A DNA stretch of 22,477 nucleotides from Lachnospiraceae bacterium (GTDB taxonomy: Bacteria > Bacillota > Clostridia > Lachnospirales > Lachnospiraceae), in assembly GCA_021199405.1 (NCBI GenBank), contig JAJQID010000179.1:1-22477 (forward strand), written 5' to 3'. Every line of letters begins with the position of its first letter. The stretch's first letter is position 1. A program made the translations under genes and the position numbers. Positions 14,187 through 21,307 of the stretch are shown one piece after another. The notes under the pieces were generated by a model. It was not told the origin of the DNA, ran no database searches, and saw nothing but the letters and a program-made list of their open reading frames with translations.

Positions 14187-14669
14187 TCATGTCACAAACT
14201 TCTGCTCCAGCTTCCAGCGGTCATTGGCGTCGATGGTAAGCATCACATAGCTACATCTGCGGGGAATCTGTCTGGGATAGCTGATGCTCCCCGGATTGAT
14301 GAAAAGAATATCGTCTTCTTCCTCCAGGAAGGGTCTGTGGGTATGTCCGAACATCACCACATCCGCCTTTTTTCTGACAGCCTCCTCCTTCAGCCGCTCA
14401 ATGCCCAGCGATACAAAATAATTGTGCCCGTGAGTCAGCCAGACCTTCTTGCCCCCCAGCACAAACACTGTCTCCGACGGAAGATCACTGAAGTAATCAT
14501 TATTGCCGGTCACGGCCTCCAGATGGCACCCTGCCGCTTCTTTAATCAACGGTTCGCCGTTTTCTATGTCGCCGCAGTGAATGACCATATCCAACGGTTT
14601 CTCTTTTTCAATTGCCCCGATCAGACCGGCATGTCTGCCATGACTGTCACTGCAGATCAAAACTCTCAT
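14187..14669 (-). CDS. YfcE/MJ0936-type metallophosphoesterase
   Basis: A 160-residue cytosolic calcineurin-like phosphoesterase, the small single-domain type related to E. coli YfcE and archaeal MJ0936, which hydrolyse phosphodiesters in vitro; the physiological substrate is unsettled. The five metal motifs are in order: D8-S-H10, GD (33-34), GNND (55-58, usually GNHD), H80-G-H82 and GHTHRP (108-113). Its ATG overlaps the rdgB stop by four bases (ATGA), giving translational coupling. It is the last gene of the operon, with the terminator 25 bases downstream. The rdgB-yfcE pairing is common in clostridia. Confidence 0.92.
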   Translation of the reverse strand: MRVLICSDSHGRHAGLIGAIEKEKPLDMVIHCGDIENGEPLIKEAAGCHLEAVTGNNDYFSDLPSETVFVLGGKKVWLTHGHNYFVSLGIERLKEEAVRKKADVVMFGHTHRPFLEEEDDILFINPGSISYPRQIPRRCSYVMLTIDANDRWKLEQKFVT

Positions 14670-15277
14670 AAGATCCCCCGAAGTTTCTCTTTCATCTCAG
14701 CAAGTGCCCTGCCCCGGTGGCTGACAGCGTTTTTCTCTTCCGGAGAAAGCTCCGCTGTGGAACAGCCAAGCTCCGGCACCATGAAAATGGGATCATAGCC
14801 GAAACCGCCCTCGCCCCTCTCCTCATACCCAATTTGACCCTCAATCGTGCCCCGGGAGGTCAGAAGCGTCCCGTCCGGCAGCAGGGCCGCAATTGCGCAG
14901 ACGAACCTGGCACTTCGTTCCTCCCCGGTTTTTCCCGCCAGCCGGTCAATGATTGTCTGATTTTTGATCCGGTAGGAGGTATGCTCTCCCAGGTACCTGG
15001 CACTGTAGATTCCAGGCTCACCGCCCAATGCGTCCACCTCCAGGCCGGAATCATCCGCCATGACAATGGCATGGTCATCCGCCGCTACGGCCTTTGCCTT
15101 CAGAATCGCGTTGGCCTCAAAGCTGTCTCCGGTCTCCGCCACATTGGTAGTAAGCCCGGCCTCCTTTAAGGAAAGGATCTCCAGCCCCAGATCCGCCAGA
15201 ATAGCCTTCACCTCCCGGATTTTACCGGGATTTTCCGTTGCGAAAATGATTCTGTCTATCAATTTTTGTCCTTCCAT
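14666..15277 (-). CDS. rdgB: RdgB/HAM1 non-canonical purine NTP pyrophosphatase
   Basis: A 203-residue house-cleaning enzyme that hydrolyses dITP, ITP and XTP to the monophosphates, keeping deaminated purines out of DNA and RNA. Family motifs are visible: FATENPGK (12-19, with the T-x-N-x-x-K pattern), SFEANA (52-57), ADDSGLEVDAL (74-84), GGFGYDPIF (157-165) and SHRG (186-189). Length is normal. The start at 15277 has GGAG about 11 bases upstream; a TTG at residue 6 with AAGGA before it is a weaker alternative. It lies 54 bases after the methyltransferase gene and overlaps the phosphoesterase gene. Confidence 0.95.
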   Translation of the reverse strand: MEGQKLIDRIIFATENPGKIREVKAILADLGLEILSLKEAGLTTNVAETGDSFEANAILKAKAVAADDHAIVMADDSGLEVDALGGEPGIYSARYLGEHTSYRIKNQTIIDRLAGKTGEERSARFVCAIAALLPDGTLLTSRGTIEGQIGYEERGEGGFGYDPIFMVPELGCSTAELSPEEKNAVSHRGRALAEMKEKLRGIL

Positions 15278-15331
15278 CCGTTTCCGTTCTCCGGCTTTTT
15301 CTGCAATATCTCATCAGCTCATTCACCAATC

Positions 15332-16525
15332 TCAGCAATTCTTTGCTTTCTCCGCCGGTTTCCCCTCTCCGTTTTCTTCCCTGCCTCTTCTGGGCGGCTT
15401 TGGCCCCATGTACTGGTAAAATCGGGTCTTGATCATGCCGTTATAAATCTTGCGGTTTTTGTCCGCCCTGCGTCCCATGATCTTTTCCACATCCTCCAGG
15501 GAGGTGATAAAGTACAGGCTCCAGCTGTCAAGCCTCTGATACCTCTCCCACAGCTCCCGATACAGCGCGGGGAGAGCCTCCTTTTCCTCCAGGCGCTCGC
15601 CGTAGGGCGGGTTGGTGATAATAAAACCGTACTTTTTGCTGTGGCTGAGCTGGCTGACCGGTCTGACCTGAAAATGAATCAGTCCGTCCACCCCCGCCGC
15701 CTTTGCATTGGCTCTGGCGATCTCCACCATCTTCGGATCTATGTCGTACCCCTGGATATCGGTGTCCACCTTCAGGCTTGCTTCCTCCTTCGCTTCCTCA
15801 AAAGCGTCCTTCCAGTAGCGCTTTGGAAGCAGATTGGGCCAGCTTTCCGCCAGGAAATGCCGGTTCATGCCCGGCGCCATATTGGCCGCCATCATGGCCG
15901 CCTCTATGGGAAAGGTACCGCTGCCGCAGAACGGATCCACCAGAATTCTGTCGCTTCTCCAGGGCGTCAGTTCCATCAGCCCCGCCGCCAGATTCTCCGC
16001 GATGGGAGCTTTCGCCGCGAACTTCCGATAACCTCGCTTATGCAGGCTTTCCCCTGTGGTATCCAGCGCCACGCTGACCTGATCCTTATACAGGAAAACT
16101 CTCACCGGATAGTCCGCTCCCGTCTCCGAAAACCAGGAGATGCCGTAGACCTCCTTCAGACGCTCCACCATGGCTTTTTTCATAATGGACTGGATATCGG
16201 AGGGACTGAACAGCTTACTCTTGACACTGGCTGCCTTGGTCACCCAAAACCTCCCCTCTGCAGGAATATAGTCCTCCCATGGCAGACTCTTCGTCCCCTG
16301 AAACAACTCCTCAAAGGTCTGAGCAGGGAAGCTTCCGACCTTCAGAAGCACCCGTTCCGCCGTCCGCAGGCCAATATTCGCCCTGCACAGAGCCTCCTCA
16401 TCTCCCTCAAAGGTCACTCTCCCGTCGGATACCTCTGTCACATCGTAGCCCAGATCTGTAATTTCTTTTTTTAATACGGACTCCATGCCAAAGTGGCAGG
16501 GAGCCATCAGTTCCATCTTTTTCAT
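15332..16525 (-). CDS. THUMP-domain class I SAM-dependent RNA methyltransferase (RlmL/YpsC family)
   Basis: About 397 residues. A ferredoxin-like/THUMP N-terminal part (about 1-155) begins with ELMAPCHFGMESVLKKEI; the family's LHKRGYR motif is at 161-167; then the methyltransferase fold with DPFCGSG (197-203) and the catalytic NPPYGER (305-311). Relatives methylate guanine N2 in 23S rRNA (E. coli RlmL, m2G2445), so a ribosomal substrate is likely. The C-terminal tail is Lys/Arg/Glu-rich. The frame reaches 16600, but the promoter -10 lies inside that extension, so the earliest usable ATG is 16525. The expected transcript start is one base before that ATG, making the message nearly leaderless unless a later ATG (16516 or 16507) is used. 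Confidence 0.92.
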   Translation of the reverse strand: MKKMELMAPCHFGMESVLKKEITDLGYDVTEVSDGRVTFEGDEEALCRANIGLRTAERVLLKVGSFPAQTFEELFQGTKSLPWEDYIPAEGRFWVTKAASVKSKLFSPSDIQSIMKKAMVERLKEVYGISWFSETGADYPVRVFLYKDQVSVALDTTGESLHKRGYRKFAAKAPIAENLAAGLMELTPWRSDRILVDPFCGSGTFPIEAAMMAANMAPGMNRHFLAESWPNLLPKRYWKDAFEEAKEEASLKVDTDIQGYDIDPKMVEIARANAKAAGVDGLIHFQVRPVSQLSHSKKYGFIITNPPYGERLEEKEALPALYRELWERYQRLDSWSLYFITSLEDVEKIMGRRADKNRKIYNGMIKTRFYQYMGPKPPRRGREENGEGKPAEKAKNC

Positions 16526-16532
16526 CCTATTA

Positions 16533-16561
16533 ATAATACAAATCCGCGGAAAATCTGTCAA
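16533..16561 (-). promoter_or_regulatory. Promoter of the rlmL-rdgB-yfcE operon
   Basis: TTGACA (16561-16556), a 17-bp spacer and TATTAT (16538-16533). The last base of the -10 is only 8 bases from the ATG at 16525, so the predicted start point (about 16526) is next to the start codon. Confidence 0.8.
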
Positions 16562-16608
16562 TGTTTTTATTTGAATACAAAAATCACTATTCACAGCCAC
16601 ATAGCCAC

Positions 16609-16634
16609 AAAAGGGGCGCCCTTTCGGACGCCCC
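16609..16634 (-). terminator. Intrinsic terminator after the small N/Q/S/K-rich gene
   Basis: A 9-bp G/C-rich stem (16613-16621 with 16626-16634, one G-U pair) closed by a GAAA tetraloop on the minus strand and followed by TTTT. It separates the small gene from the rlmL promoter. Confidence 0.85.
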
Positions 16635-16683
16635 CGCCTTAGTAACTGTTCTGTTTTATAATCTTCGTGTCTTTTACACCCAA

Positions 16684-16824
16684 TTACTTGCAGTTTTTGC
16701 TGCTCTGCTGGGAAGAACTGTTCTTCTCCTGGTTCCTGTCCTGAGAATTTTTGGAACTGTTCTTAGAGCTGTTCTCCTGCTTATTCTGCTGATTCTCATA
16801 GTTTGAATTTTCCTGGTTGGACAT
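16684..16824 (-). CDS. Small N/Q/S/K-rich protein, possible spore (SASP-like) protein
   Basis: A 46-residue hydrophilic protein beginning MSNQENSNYENQQNK. It consists almost only of Asn, Gln, Ser, Lys and Glu with a single Cys near the end (KNCK) and no hydrophobic segment, so it is probably unstructured. The gene is convincing despite its size: AGGAGG lies 8 bases before the ATG, an intrinsic terminator follows, and a promoter sits upstream. That promoter matches the forespore sigma-G consensus rather than sigma-A. Composition recalls gamma-type small acid-soluble spore proteins (SspE), which are also rich in Asn, Gln, Ser and Lys, but I recognise no specific family motif. A spore-interior protein is an inference. 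Confidence 0.75.
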   Translation of the reverse strand: MSNQENSNYENQQNKQENSSKNSSKNSQDRNQEKNSSSQQSSKNCK

Positions 16825-16858
16825 TTTGCCTACCTCCTATAAATTTGATTTACAATGG

Positions 16859-16887
16859 TAGTATGTCCCCGGGAAAGCATTTTATAC
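16859..16887 (-). promoter_or_regulatory. Sigma-G-like forespore promoter of the small gene
   Basis: GTATA (16887-16883) and CATACTA (16865-16859) are separated by 17 bases. These match the Bacillus sigma-G pattern GHATR, 17-18 bp, CATWHTA at every position. No good sigma-A promoter is visible between the upstream terminator and the gene. Confidence 0.6.
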
Positions 16888-16897
16888 TCCCGTTTCC

Positions 16898-16936
16898 AAA
16901 AAATATAGTGAACGAAAAAATATTTTTGTCGTTCAC
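16898..16936 (-). terminator. Terminator after the DUF1700 gene
   Basis: An 8-bp stem (GTGAACGA at 16908-16915 with its complement at 16929-16936) around an A/T-rich, self-complementary loop is followed on the minus strand by TATATTTTTT. Confidence 0.7.
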
Positions 16937-16994
16937 CATATTATGCTCATTCCCAGTCTCCTGATCCTCAGGTTCAGATTTTCAGGAGGGTACG

Positions 16995-17444
16995 CTAAGC
17001 TCCCGCGATAAATTTTTTGATCATCCTGTACGCGAACACAATCAGCACCAGAGGCACTATCAGTGGAATCAGGATCCTGAACATGTTGAACACCAGCCAG
17101 AAAATAAAAATCACGATCAGAATCGACATCACCACCCTAAGCCAGCCCGGCATGCGCCTGGCATGCACAGAAAAATGAGTGCCGCCACTCGGACTGCCAT
17201 CGTCGATCAATTCTGCCTCATCCTCTCTGAAGGAATCCGTCTCATGCTTTTCCGCCTCAATAATACTTCTGGCGATCAGGTTCGGTGAGCCGATCCTCTC
17301 ACAGACTGTTTCCTCCGAAACACCCTGAGTGCGCTGATTTTCAAAATACTGCTCGTAGTAGCTGACGTTTTCCCGCACTACGCCCTCAGGAACCTGCCCG
17401 CGCAATGAATTCTGAAGATGATTGATAAATTCCTGTTTCGTCAT
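16995..17444 (-). CDS. DUF1700/HAAS-like membrane protein
   Basis: A 149-residue protein. The N-terminal domain (about 1-65; MTKQEFINHLQNSL, then YYEQYF and ERIGSPNLIARSII) resembles the helical HAAS/DUF1700 domain, which in Firmicutes is often linked to PadR-type regulation of membrane stress genes. A polar linker (66-100) leads to a hydrophobic C-terminal region (about 101-142) that would form one or two membrane helices, ending in basic residues. The ATG at 17444 has GGAGAG 8 bases upstream, and a near-perfect promoter lies about 80 bases upstream. No PadR gene is adjacent. The function is unknown; sensing at the membrane is a family-based guess. Confidence 0.85.
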   Translation of the reverse strand: MTKQEFINHLQNSLRGQVPEGVVRENVSYYEQYFENQRTQGVSEETVCERIGSPNLIARSIIEAEKHETDSFREDEAELIDDGSPSGGTHFSVHARRMPGWLRVVMSILIVIFIFWLVFNMFRILIPLIVPLVLIVFAYRMIKKFIAGA

Positions 17445-17525
17445 GAAATAAACTCTCCATTTTTGACAGGCAACGACTCAGGAAGCCTTATTTTCAAATT
17501 TGCTTTCCTGCTGTCCTTTAAAGAC

Positions 17526-17554
17526 ATTATATACACGCCTTCCCTTTCGGTCAA
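17526..17554 (-). promoter_or_regulatory. Strong sigma-A promoter of the DUF1700 gene
   Basis: TTGACC (17554-17549), a 17-bp spacer and a perfect TATAAT (17531-17526); leader of about 75 bases. Confidence 0.85.
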
Positions 17555-17598
17555 TCACACAGCCCAAGTCTTTAGAAAAAATTCATTTAATTTTCCAG

Positions 17599-17630
17599 TT
17601 GACAAACAAAAATAATTGTACTAATATAAT
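17599..17630 (+). promoter_or_regulatory. Promoter of tRNA-Arg
   Basis: TTGACA (17599-17604) with TAATAT (17622-17627, 17-bp spacer) or the overlapping TATAAT (17625-17630, 20-bp spacer). It diverges from the DUF1700 promoter 45 bp away. Confidence 0.75.
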
Positions 17631-17658
17631 GTTGCTGTGAGGGAGACCTTGCAAATAT

Positions 17659-17732
17659 GTGCGTTTAGCTCAGCTGGATAGAGCGTTTGGCTACGGACCA
17701 AAAGGCCGGGGGTTCGAATCCTCTAACGCACG
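17659..17732 (+). tRNA. tRNA-Arg(ACG)
   Basis: A 74-base tRNA with a perfect 7-bp acceptor stem (GTGCGTT with AACGCAC), D-stem GCTC/GAGC, anticodon stem TTTGG/CCAAA with loop CTACGGA giving anticodon ACG (17693-17695), TTCGAAT T-loop, discriminator G and no encoded CCA. The T-stem contains two G-U pairs. A34 is expected to be edited to inosine so that CGU, CGC and CGA are read. Confidence 0.95.
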
Positions 17733-17737
17733 TATCG

Positions 17738-17768
17738 CGGCCGGTTGTGTTTTCAACCGGTCGTTTTT
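17738..17768 (+). terminator. Intrinsic terminator after tRNA-Arg
   Basis: A 10-bp stem (17738-17747 with 17754-17763, one G-U pair), 6-base loop, then TTTTT. It isolates the tRNA from the exporter genes, which therefore need their own promoter; none is obvious in 17769-17840. Confidence 0.9.
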
Positions 17769-17853
17769 ATGTTGAAGCTTTTACAGGAAACTGCCTCAAT
17801 CGAAGGCTTCCAGACTCTGAAATATTTACCCCCTGAAATAACGGAGAATTCCC

Positions 17854-18624
17854 ATGAACCCCGAACTTGTTGTGCGCTCAGCGCTGGATATCGGAGAAGA
17901 AATGTTAATCAGCGGTGTGGAAACCGTCCGGGTAGAGGACACCATCAGCCGTATCTGCCACAGCTATTACGACTGCCGGGTGGACGTAACCTCCTACATG
18001 AACGCAATTTTTGTCAGTATGGATATCAGCGGCTGCGACCACGAGGAGGGGTGCCCCGCCATTATCACCCAGACCCGGCGCGTTCTTTCCACCACCAATG
18101 ATTTCTCCGTTCTGGAGGATCTGAATACTCTGTCCCGGTACATCTGTTCCCACCACCCGGAATATGAGGAAATCTGTGAACGCATCGCCATAATCAAGCA
18201 GGAAACACCCGGCCCTTATAAGCTTCTGCTGGGTTATATCATGTCCGCCTCTTTTTTTGCCGTCATGTTCGGCGGCTCCTGGCTGGACGCTATCTGCAGC
18301 GGGCTCATTGCTGTCTGCATTTTTTTTCTGAAAAAAAATGTGGACCGACGACTGGACAATCAGCTCATCCGCATCTTTATTCTGGCCTTTGCCTGCGGCG
18401 TGGGAGCCTGTCTGCTGCATATTTCTCCCATCCCGGTTCAGATGGACATGATCATGATCGGCAATGTGATGCTTTTGATCCCCGGTCTGGCTCTGACCAA
18501 CTCTCTGCGGGATTTGATGACCGGGGATATTGTCTCCGGCACACTGAAGCTTGTCAACAGCCTTTTGATCGCGGTATTCATCGCCTGCGGCTTTGTGCTT
18601 TCCATGATGATTTTTCAGGTATAG
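17854..18624 (+). CDS. ThrE/YjjP-type exporter, large subunit (DUF1212)
   Basis: A 256-residue protein of the threonine/serine exporter family (ThrE_1, E. coli YjjP). The soluble N-terminal half (about 1-115) carries LVVRSALDIGEEMLISGVET, RVEDTISRI and SYMNAIFVSM, typical of the domain. Five hydrophobic segments follow (about 122-140, 145-158, 168-190, 200-218, 232-254) with the conserved LIPGLALTNSLRDLMTGD (204-221). The ATG has ACGGAG 7 bases upstream. It works with the ThrE_2-type subunit encoded 9 bases downstream, forming a split exporter. Corynebacterium ThrE exports threonine and serine and E. coli YjjPB exports succinate, so the substrate here is uncertain. Confidence 0.92.
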   Translation: MNPELVVRSALDIGEEMLISGVETVRVEDTISRICHSYYDCRVDVTSYMNAIFVSMDISGCDHEEGCPAIITQTRRVLSTTNDFSVLEDLNTLSRYICSHHPEYEEICERIAIIKQETPGPYKLLLGYIMSASFFAVMFGGSWLDAICSGLIAVCIFFLKKNVDRRLDNQLIRIFILAFACGVGACLLHISPIPVQMDMIMIGNVMLLIPGLALTNSLRDLMTGDIVSGTLKLVNSLLIAVFIACGFVLSMMIFQV

Positions 18625-18633
18625 GAGGCAGCC

Positions 18634-19095
18634 ATGTTATCTTATGTCATTCAGATTATAAGCGCTTCCCTGGGCTCTGTCGGCTTCGCTCTGCTTTTTA
18701 ATCTGAGAAGGGACAAAATCCCGTACGTGACGGCAGGGTCCGCCATAGGCTACTGCATCTATCTTATGGTGATGCATTTCACAGCCTCCACGCTGATCGC
18801 CAATATGGCGGCTGCCATGTTCTGCACCGGGTTGGCGGAAATTTACGCCAGGTGGCGCAAGGCTCCCACCACACTGTTTCTCATGTCTCACATTATGCCC
18901 CTGGTGCCCGGCGGTTCCCTTTTTTATACTATGCGGAGCCTGGTGCAGCAGGATCAGGACGCCTTTACCGCTTACGGCACAGATACTGTTCTGGCAGCCA
19001 TGGGCATTGCCGTGGGGATTCTGGCGATAACATCTGTGCGGTATATCATTCAGTCCTATCAGCAAAATGACACAGCGGATTCTCCTGTGAAATGA
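18634..19095 (+). CDS. ThrE/YjjB-type exporter, small subunit (DUF3815)
   Basis: A 153-residue membrane protein of the ThrE_2/YjjB type with four hydrophobic segments (about 2-22, 32-50, 54-70, 119-140) and the family stretch SHIMPLVPGGSLFYTMR (84-100). The AGGAGG ribosome site overlaps the TAG stop of the upstream gene (TATAGGAGG) and is 5 bases before the ATG, so the two subunits are made from one message. It converges on the aminotransferase gene, with a shared terminator between them. Confidence 0.92.
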   Translation: MLSYVIQIISASLGSVGFALLFNLRRDKIPYVTAGSAIGYCIYLMVMHFTASTLIANMAAAMFCTGLAEIYARWRKAPTTLFLMSHIMPLVPGGSLFYTMRSLVQQDQDAFTAYGTDTVLAAMGIAVGILAITSVRYIIQSYQQNDTADSPVK

Positions 19096-19112
19096 CGCAT
19101 TCATTCCATTAT

Positions 19113-19162
19113 AAAAGCCCGCGAAAAGAATCCTTCAATCCTTTTCGCAGGCCTCTCTTTTT
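19113..19162. terminator. Bidirectional terminator between exporter and aminotransferase genes
   Basis: A 12-position stem (19117-19128 with 19141-19152), with one C-A mismatch read plus and a G-U pair read minus. TTTTT follows on the plus side (19158-19162) and TTTT on the minus side (19116-19113). Confidence 0.8.
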
Positions 19163-19196
19163 CCCAGTGAAATCACCTTCGCATATCCTGTATTTT

Positions 19197-20384
19197 TTAT
19201 CTATATGCTTCAGCCAGCTTCGCGAAGGCTCCAAGAGATCTTTCAATCATCTCCTTGTCCACGCAGTAGGAAACCCTCACATATCCGGGGCAGCCAAACC
19301 CATCCGCTGCCACCAGCAGCAGATCAAACTCCTTTGCTTTCTCACAGAACGCCTCGGAATCCCCTCCAAAGGCCTTTACAAACATATAAAAAGCACCATC
19401 CGGATGAACGCACTCATAGCCCAGCTTTCTCAGGCCATCATACAGAATGTCCCGGTTTTCCTTATAAGCGTTAATGTCTCCCACCTTACCCTGGCAGCGG
19501 GCCACCACCTGCTGCATCAGGCTGGGCGCGCACACATAGCCAAGCTTCCGCCCGGCGCCGCAGACGGACAAATACAGCCGACGGCTCTCCGCAGCCTCAT
19601 CCGGCACCAGAATATAACCGATTCTTTCTCCCGGCAGGGACAGGGATTTACTGTAGGAATAGCACACAATTGTATCCTTATAATATTTCGTCACAAAGGG
19701 GACCTGAATGCCGTCATAGACAATTTCCCTGTAGGGTTCATCGGTGACCAGATAAACCGGATGTCCGAATTCTGACGCCTTTTCATTCAGCAAAGCCGCC
19801 ACCTTCTCAATGGTCTCCTCCGTATACACCACCCCGGAGGGATTATTGGGGGAATTGACGATGACCGCCCGGGTGTGCTCATTGACAGCCTTGTCCAAAG
19901 ACGCAAGGTCTATCTGAAAATTCTCCATATCCGGCTCCACCATCACAAATTTCGCGCCGGAGCCTTCCACAAACACCTTATATTCCGGGAAATAGGGCGC
20001 AATGGCAATGATTTCGTCCTCCGGCGATTCCACCAGAGCGTGAAAGGTAATGCACAGGGATGCGGCTGCTCCGCAGGTCATATAAAAATTGTCCTGATGA
20101 AAATGAGTGCCATAGGTCTGATTCAGATAATCCGCAATGGCCTTTCTGACCGTTGCATCCCCCTGCGCCGAGGTATAACCGTGAATCTGGATGGAGGTCT
20201 CTGTTGCCAGAATATCCCTGATGGCCTCTCCTACCTCATCAGGTGCCGGCACTGTGGGATTCCCCAGGCTGAAATCATACACATTCTCCTCCCCAACCAC
20301 GGCCGCCCGCTGCTTTCCGTACTCAAACAGCTCCCTGATGGCCGATCTTTTACTTCCCCATTCATAACATTGCTCTGAAAACAT
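19197..20384 (-). CDS. PLP-dependent class I aminotransferase
   Basis: A 395-residue fold-type I aminotransferase of the AspB-like group. Visible landmarks are DFSLGNPTVPAP (37-48), NSPNNPSG (177-184), DEPYREIVYD (215-224), the PLP lysine K246 in SYSKSLSLPGERIGY, and the substrate-carboxylate arginine R370 in YVRVSY. The frame extends to 20432, but GGAGG 5 bases before the ATG at 20384 (MFSEQCYEWGSKRS) fits the usual start of these proteins. It probably transfers amino groups between an amino acid and 2-oxoglutarate; the exact substrate cannot be read from sequence. The upstream gap carries a 12-bp palindrome. Confidence 0.93.
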   Translation of the reverse strand: MFSEQCYEWGSKRSAIRELFEYGKQRAAVVGEENVYDFSLGNPTVPAPDEVGEAIRDILATETSIQIHGYTSAQGDATVRKAIADYLNQTYGTHFHQDNFYMTCGAAASLCITFHALVESPEDEIIAIAPYFPEYKVFVEGSGAKFVMVEPDMENFQIDLASLDKAVNEHTRAVIVNSPNNPSGVVYTEETIEKVAALLNEKASEFGHPVYLVTDEPYREIVYDGIQVPFVTKYYKDTIVCYSYSKSLSLPGERIGYILVPDEAAESRRLYLSVCGAGRKLGYVCAPSLMQQVVARCQGKVGDINAYKENRDILYDGLRKLGYECVHPDGAFYMFVKAFGGDSEAFCEKAKEFDLLLVAADGFGCPGYVRVSYCVDKEMIERSLGAFAKLAEAYR

Positions 20385-20451
20385 ACTCTCCTCCGTTTCC
20401 CGGACCGCCATTTCCCGCCGTCCGAATATCAATATCTGTATTTTACGTCAG

Positions 20452-20463
20452 CGGACATGTCCG
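20452..20463. promoter_or_regulatory. Palindrome CGGACATGTCCG upstream of the aminotransferase gene
   Basis: A perfect 12-bp palindrome 68 bases before the start codon, in a gap (20385-20492) holding further GGAC/GTCC elements but no clear sigma-A promoter. It may be an operator; the binding protein is unknown. Confidence 0.45.
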
Positions 20464-20492
20464 TTTTGTTATCACTCACAGCAACTCGTTTT

Positions 20493-21203
20493 TCACAATC
20501 CCCACTTTGAATAGACTCCGGTGCGGATTTCACTGATATACGCTTCCTGTCTGGGCATATCCGGATACCTCATGGCCACTGTCGCCTCCGCTTCATTATC
20601 GTATGGCACACTGAGAACGGAAAAGGTGATGGGAGCCTCCCTGAGACTGTCCTTTACGCCCTCGATCAAAAGTGCATGAGCCTTCGCCACTCCATGGCTG
20701 TTGCCCACACTGCCGGTGTTGAGCACATATCCTGCCTGCAGCGACCGGATATACGGACGGTGAGTATCCGCGGAAATCAACCCTCCGTAGGTCTTTCCAT
20801 TGGCCTGAAAATATCCGGAAATAATCTCTTCCGCAGTATATCCCTGAAACTGCGGCGTCACAGGGCGTCCATGAAACACCCGGAAGCAGATGCCGCTGAC
20901 AGTCAGCTCCAGCTCCAGTGGAAGCTCCCGAAGCCACTTCAGCCTCTCCTCTCCCAGCTGATGTTGATAAAACTTCGCATCCCAGTCCCCCGCAATGCCA
21001 TAGTCCCAGTTGCCGCCCACAAAATACTGGCAGTGCTCCCGCACCCAGTCACAGGTCTGTGCGTTCTCCGGTCCCTTGCCCACCGCGTCTCCCAGAAACC
21101 AGACCTCATCCGGTGAAAGGTTCTCAATCTCCTGCTCCATCGCCAGCGTAGCCGTCATATTTCCATGCAGATCTCCCAAAAGCAGGATTCGCGTTTTGTC
21201 CAT
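20493..21203 (-). CDS. Calcineurin-like metallophosphoesterase
   Basis: A 236-residue predicted phosphoesterase. Metal motifs in order: GDLHGN (D11, H13), GDAVGKGP (D39), GGNWDY (N65, with Trp where His is usual), HGRP (H111) and ADTHRP (H148), in which the common GHTH is changed to ADTH. This pattern resembles diadenosine tetraphosphatase or protein-phosphatase-like members rather than YfcE. The substrate is unknown. The frame begins at 21248, but GGAGG 5 bases before the ATG at 21203 indicates the shorter form, starting MDKTRILLLGDLHGN. A promoter and a terminator-like hairpin overlap just upstream. Confidence 0.9.
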   Translation of the reverse strand: MDKTRILLLGDLHGNMTATLAMEQEIENLSPDEVWFLGDAVGKGPENAQTCDWVREHCQYFVGGNWDYGIAGDWDAKFYQHQLGEERLKWLRELPLELELTVSGICFRVFHGRPVTPQFQGYTAEEIISGYFQANGKTYGGLISADTHRPYIRSLQAGYVLNTGSVGNSHGVAKAHALLIEGVKDSLREAPITFSVLSVPYDNEAEATVAMRYPDMPRQEAYISEIRTGVYSKWGL

Positions 21204-21213
21204 ACGCACCTCC

Positions 21214-21265
21214 AAAAAACAAAAAACAGGCAGCCGCGTTTTCTGCAATCCGCATTTGCCTGTTT
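21214..21265 (-). terminator. Terminator of the XRE gene, overlapping the next leader
   Basis: A perfect 9-bp stem (AAACAGGCA at 21265-21257 read minus, complement at 21232-21224) with a 24-base loop is followed by TTTGTTTTTT. Its T-run ends directly against the GGAGG of the phosphoesterase gene. Confidence 0.6.
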
Positions 21266-21266
21266 C

Positions 21267-21294
21267 ATAGTATCATATTTTTCCGCACTGTAAA
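21267..21294 (-). promoter_or_regulatory. Promoter of the phosphoesterase gene
   Basis: TTTACA (21294-21289), a 16-bp spacer and TACTAT (21272-21267). The start is predicted near 21260, inside the first arm of the terminator hairpin, so its own transcript would lack the full stem. Confidence 0.55.
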
Positions 21295-21307
21295 AGAGGA
21301 TTTTCTT

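Noticed and set aside
15266..16474. Open frame of about 400 codons on the plus strand
   Set aside because: It lies wholly antisense to the RlmL-type gene and rdgB start, has no ribosome site, and shows no protein-like features; it reflects codon bias of the opposite strand.
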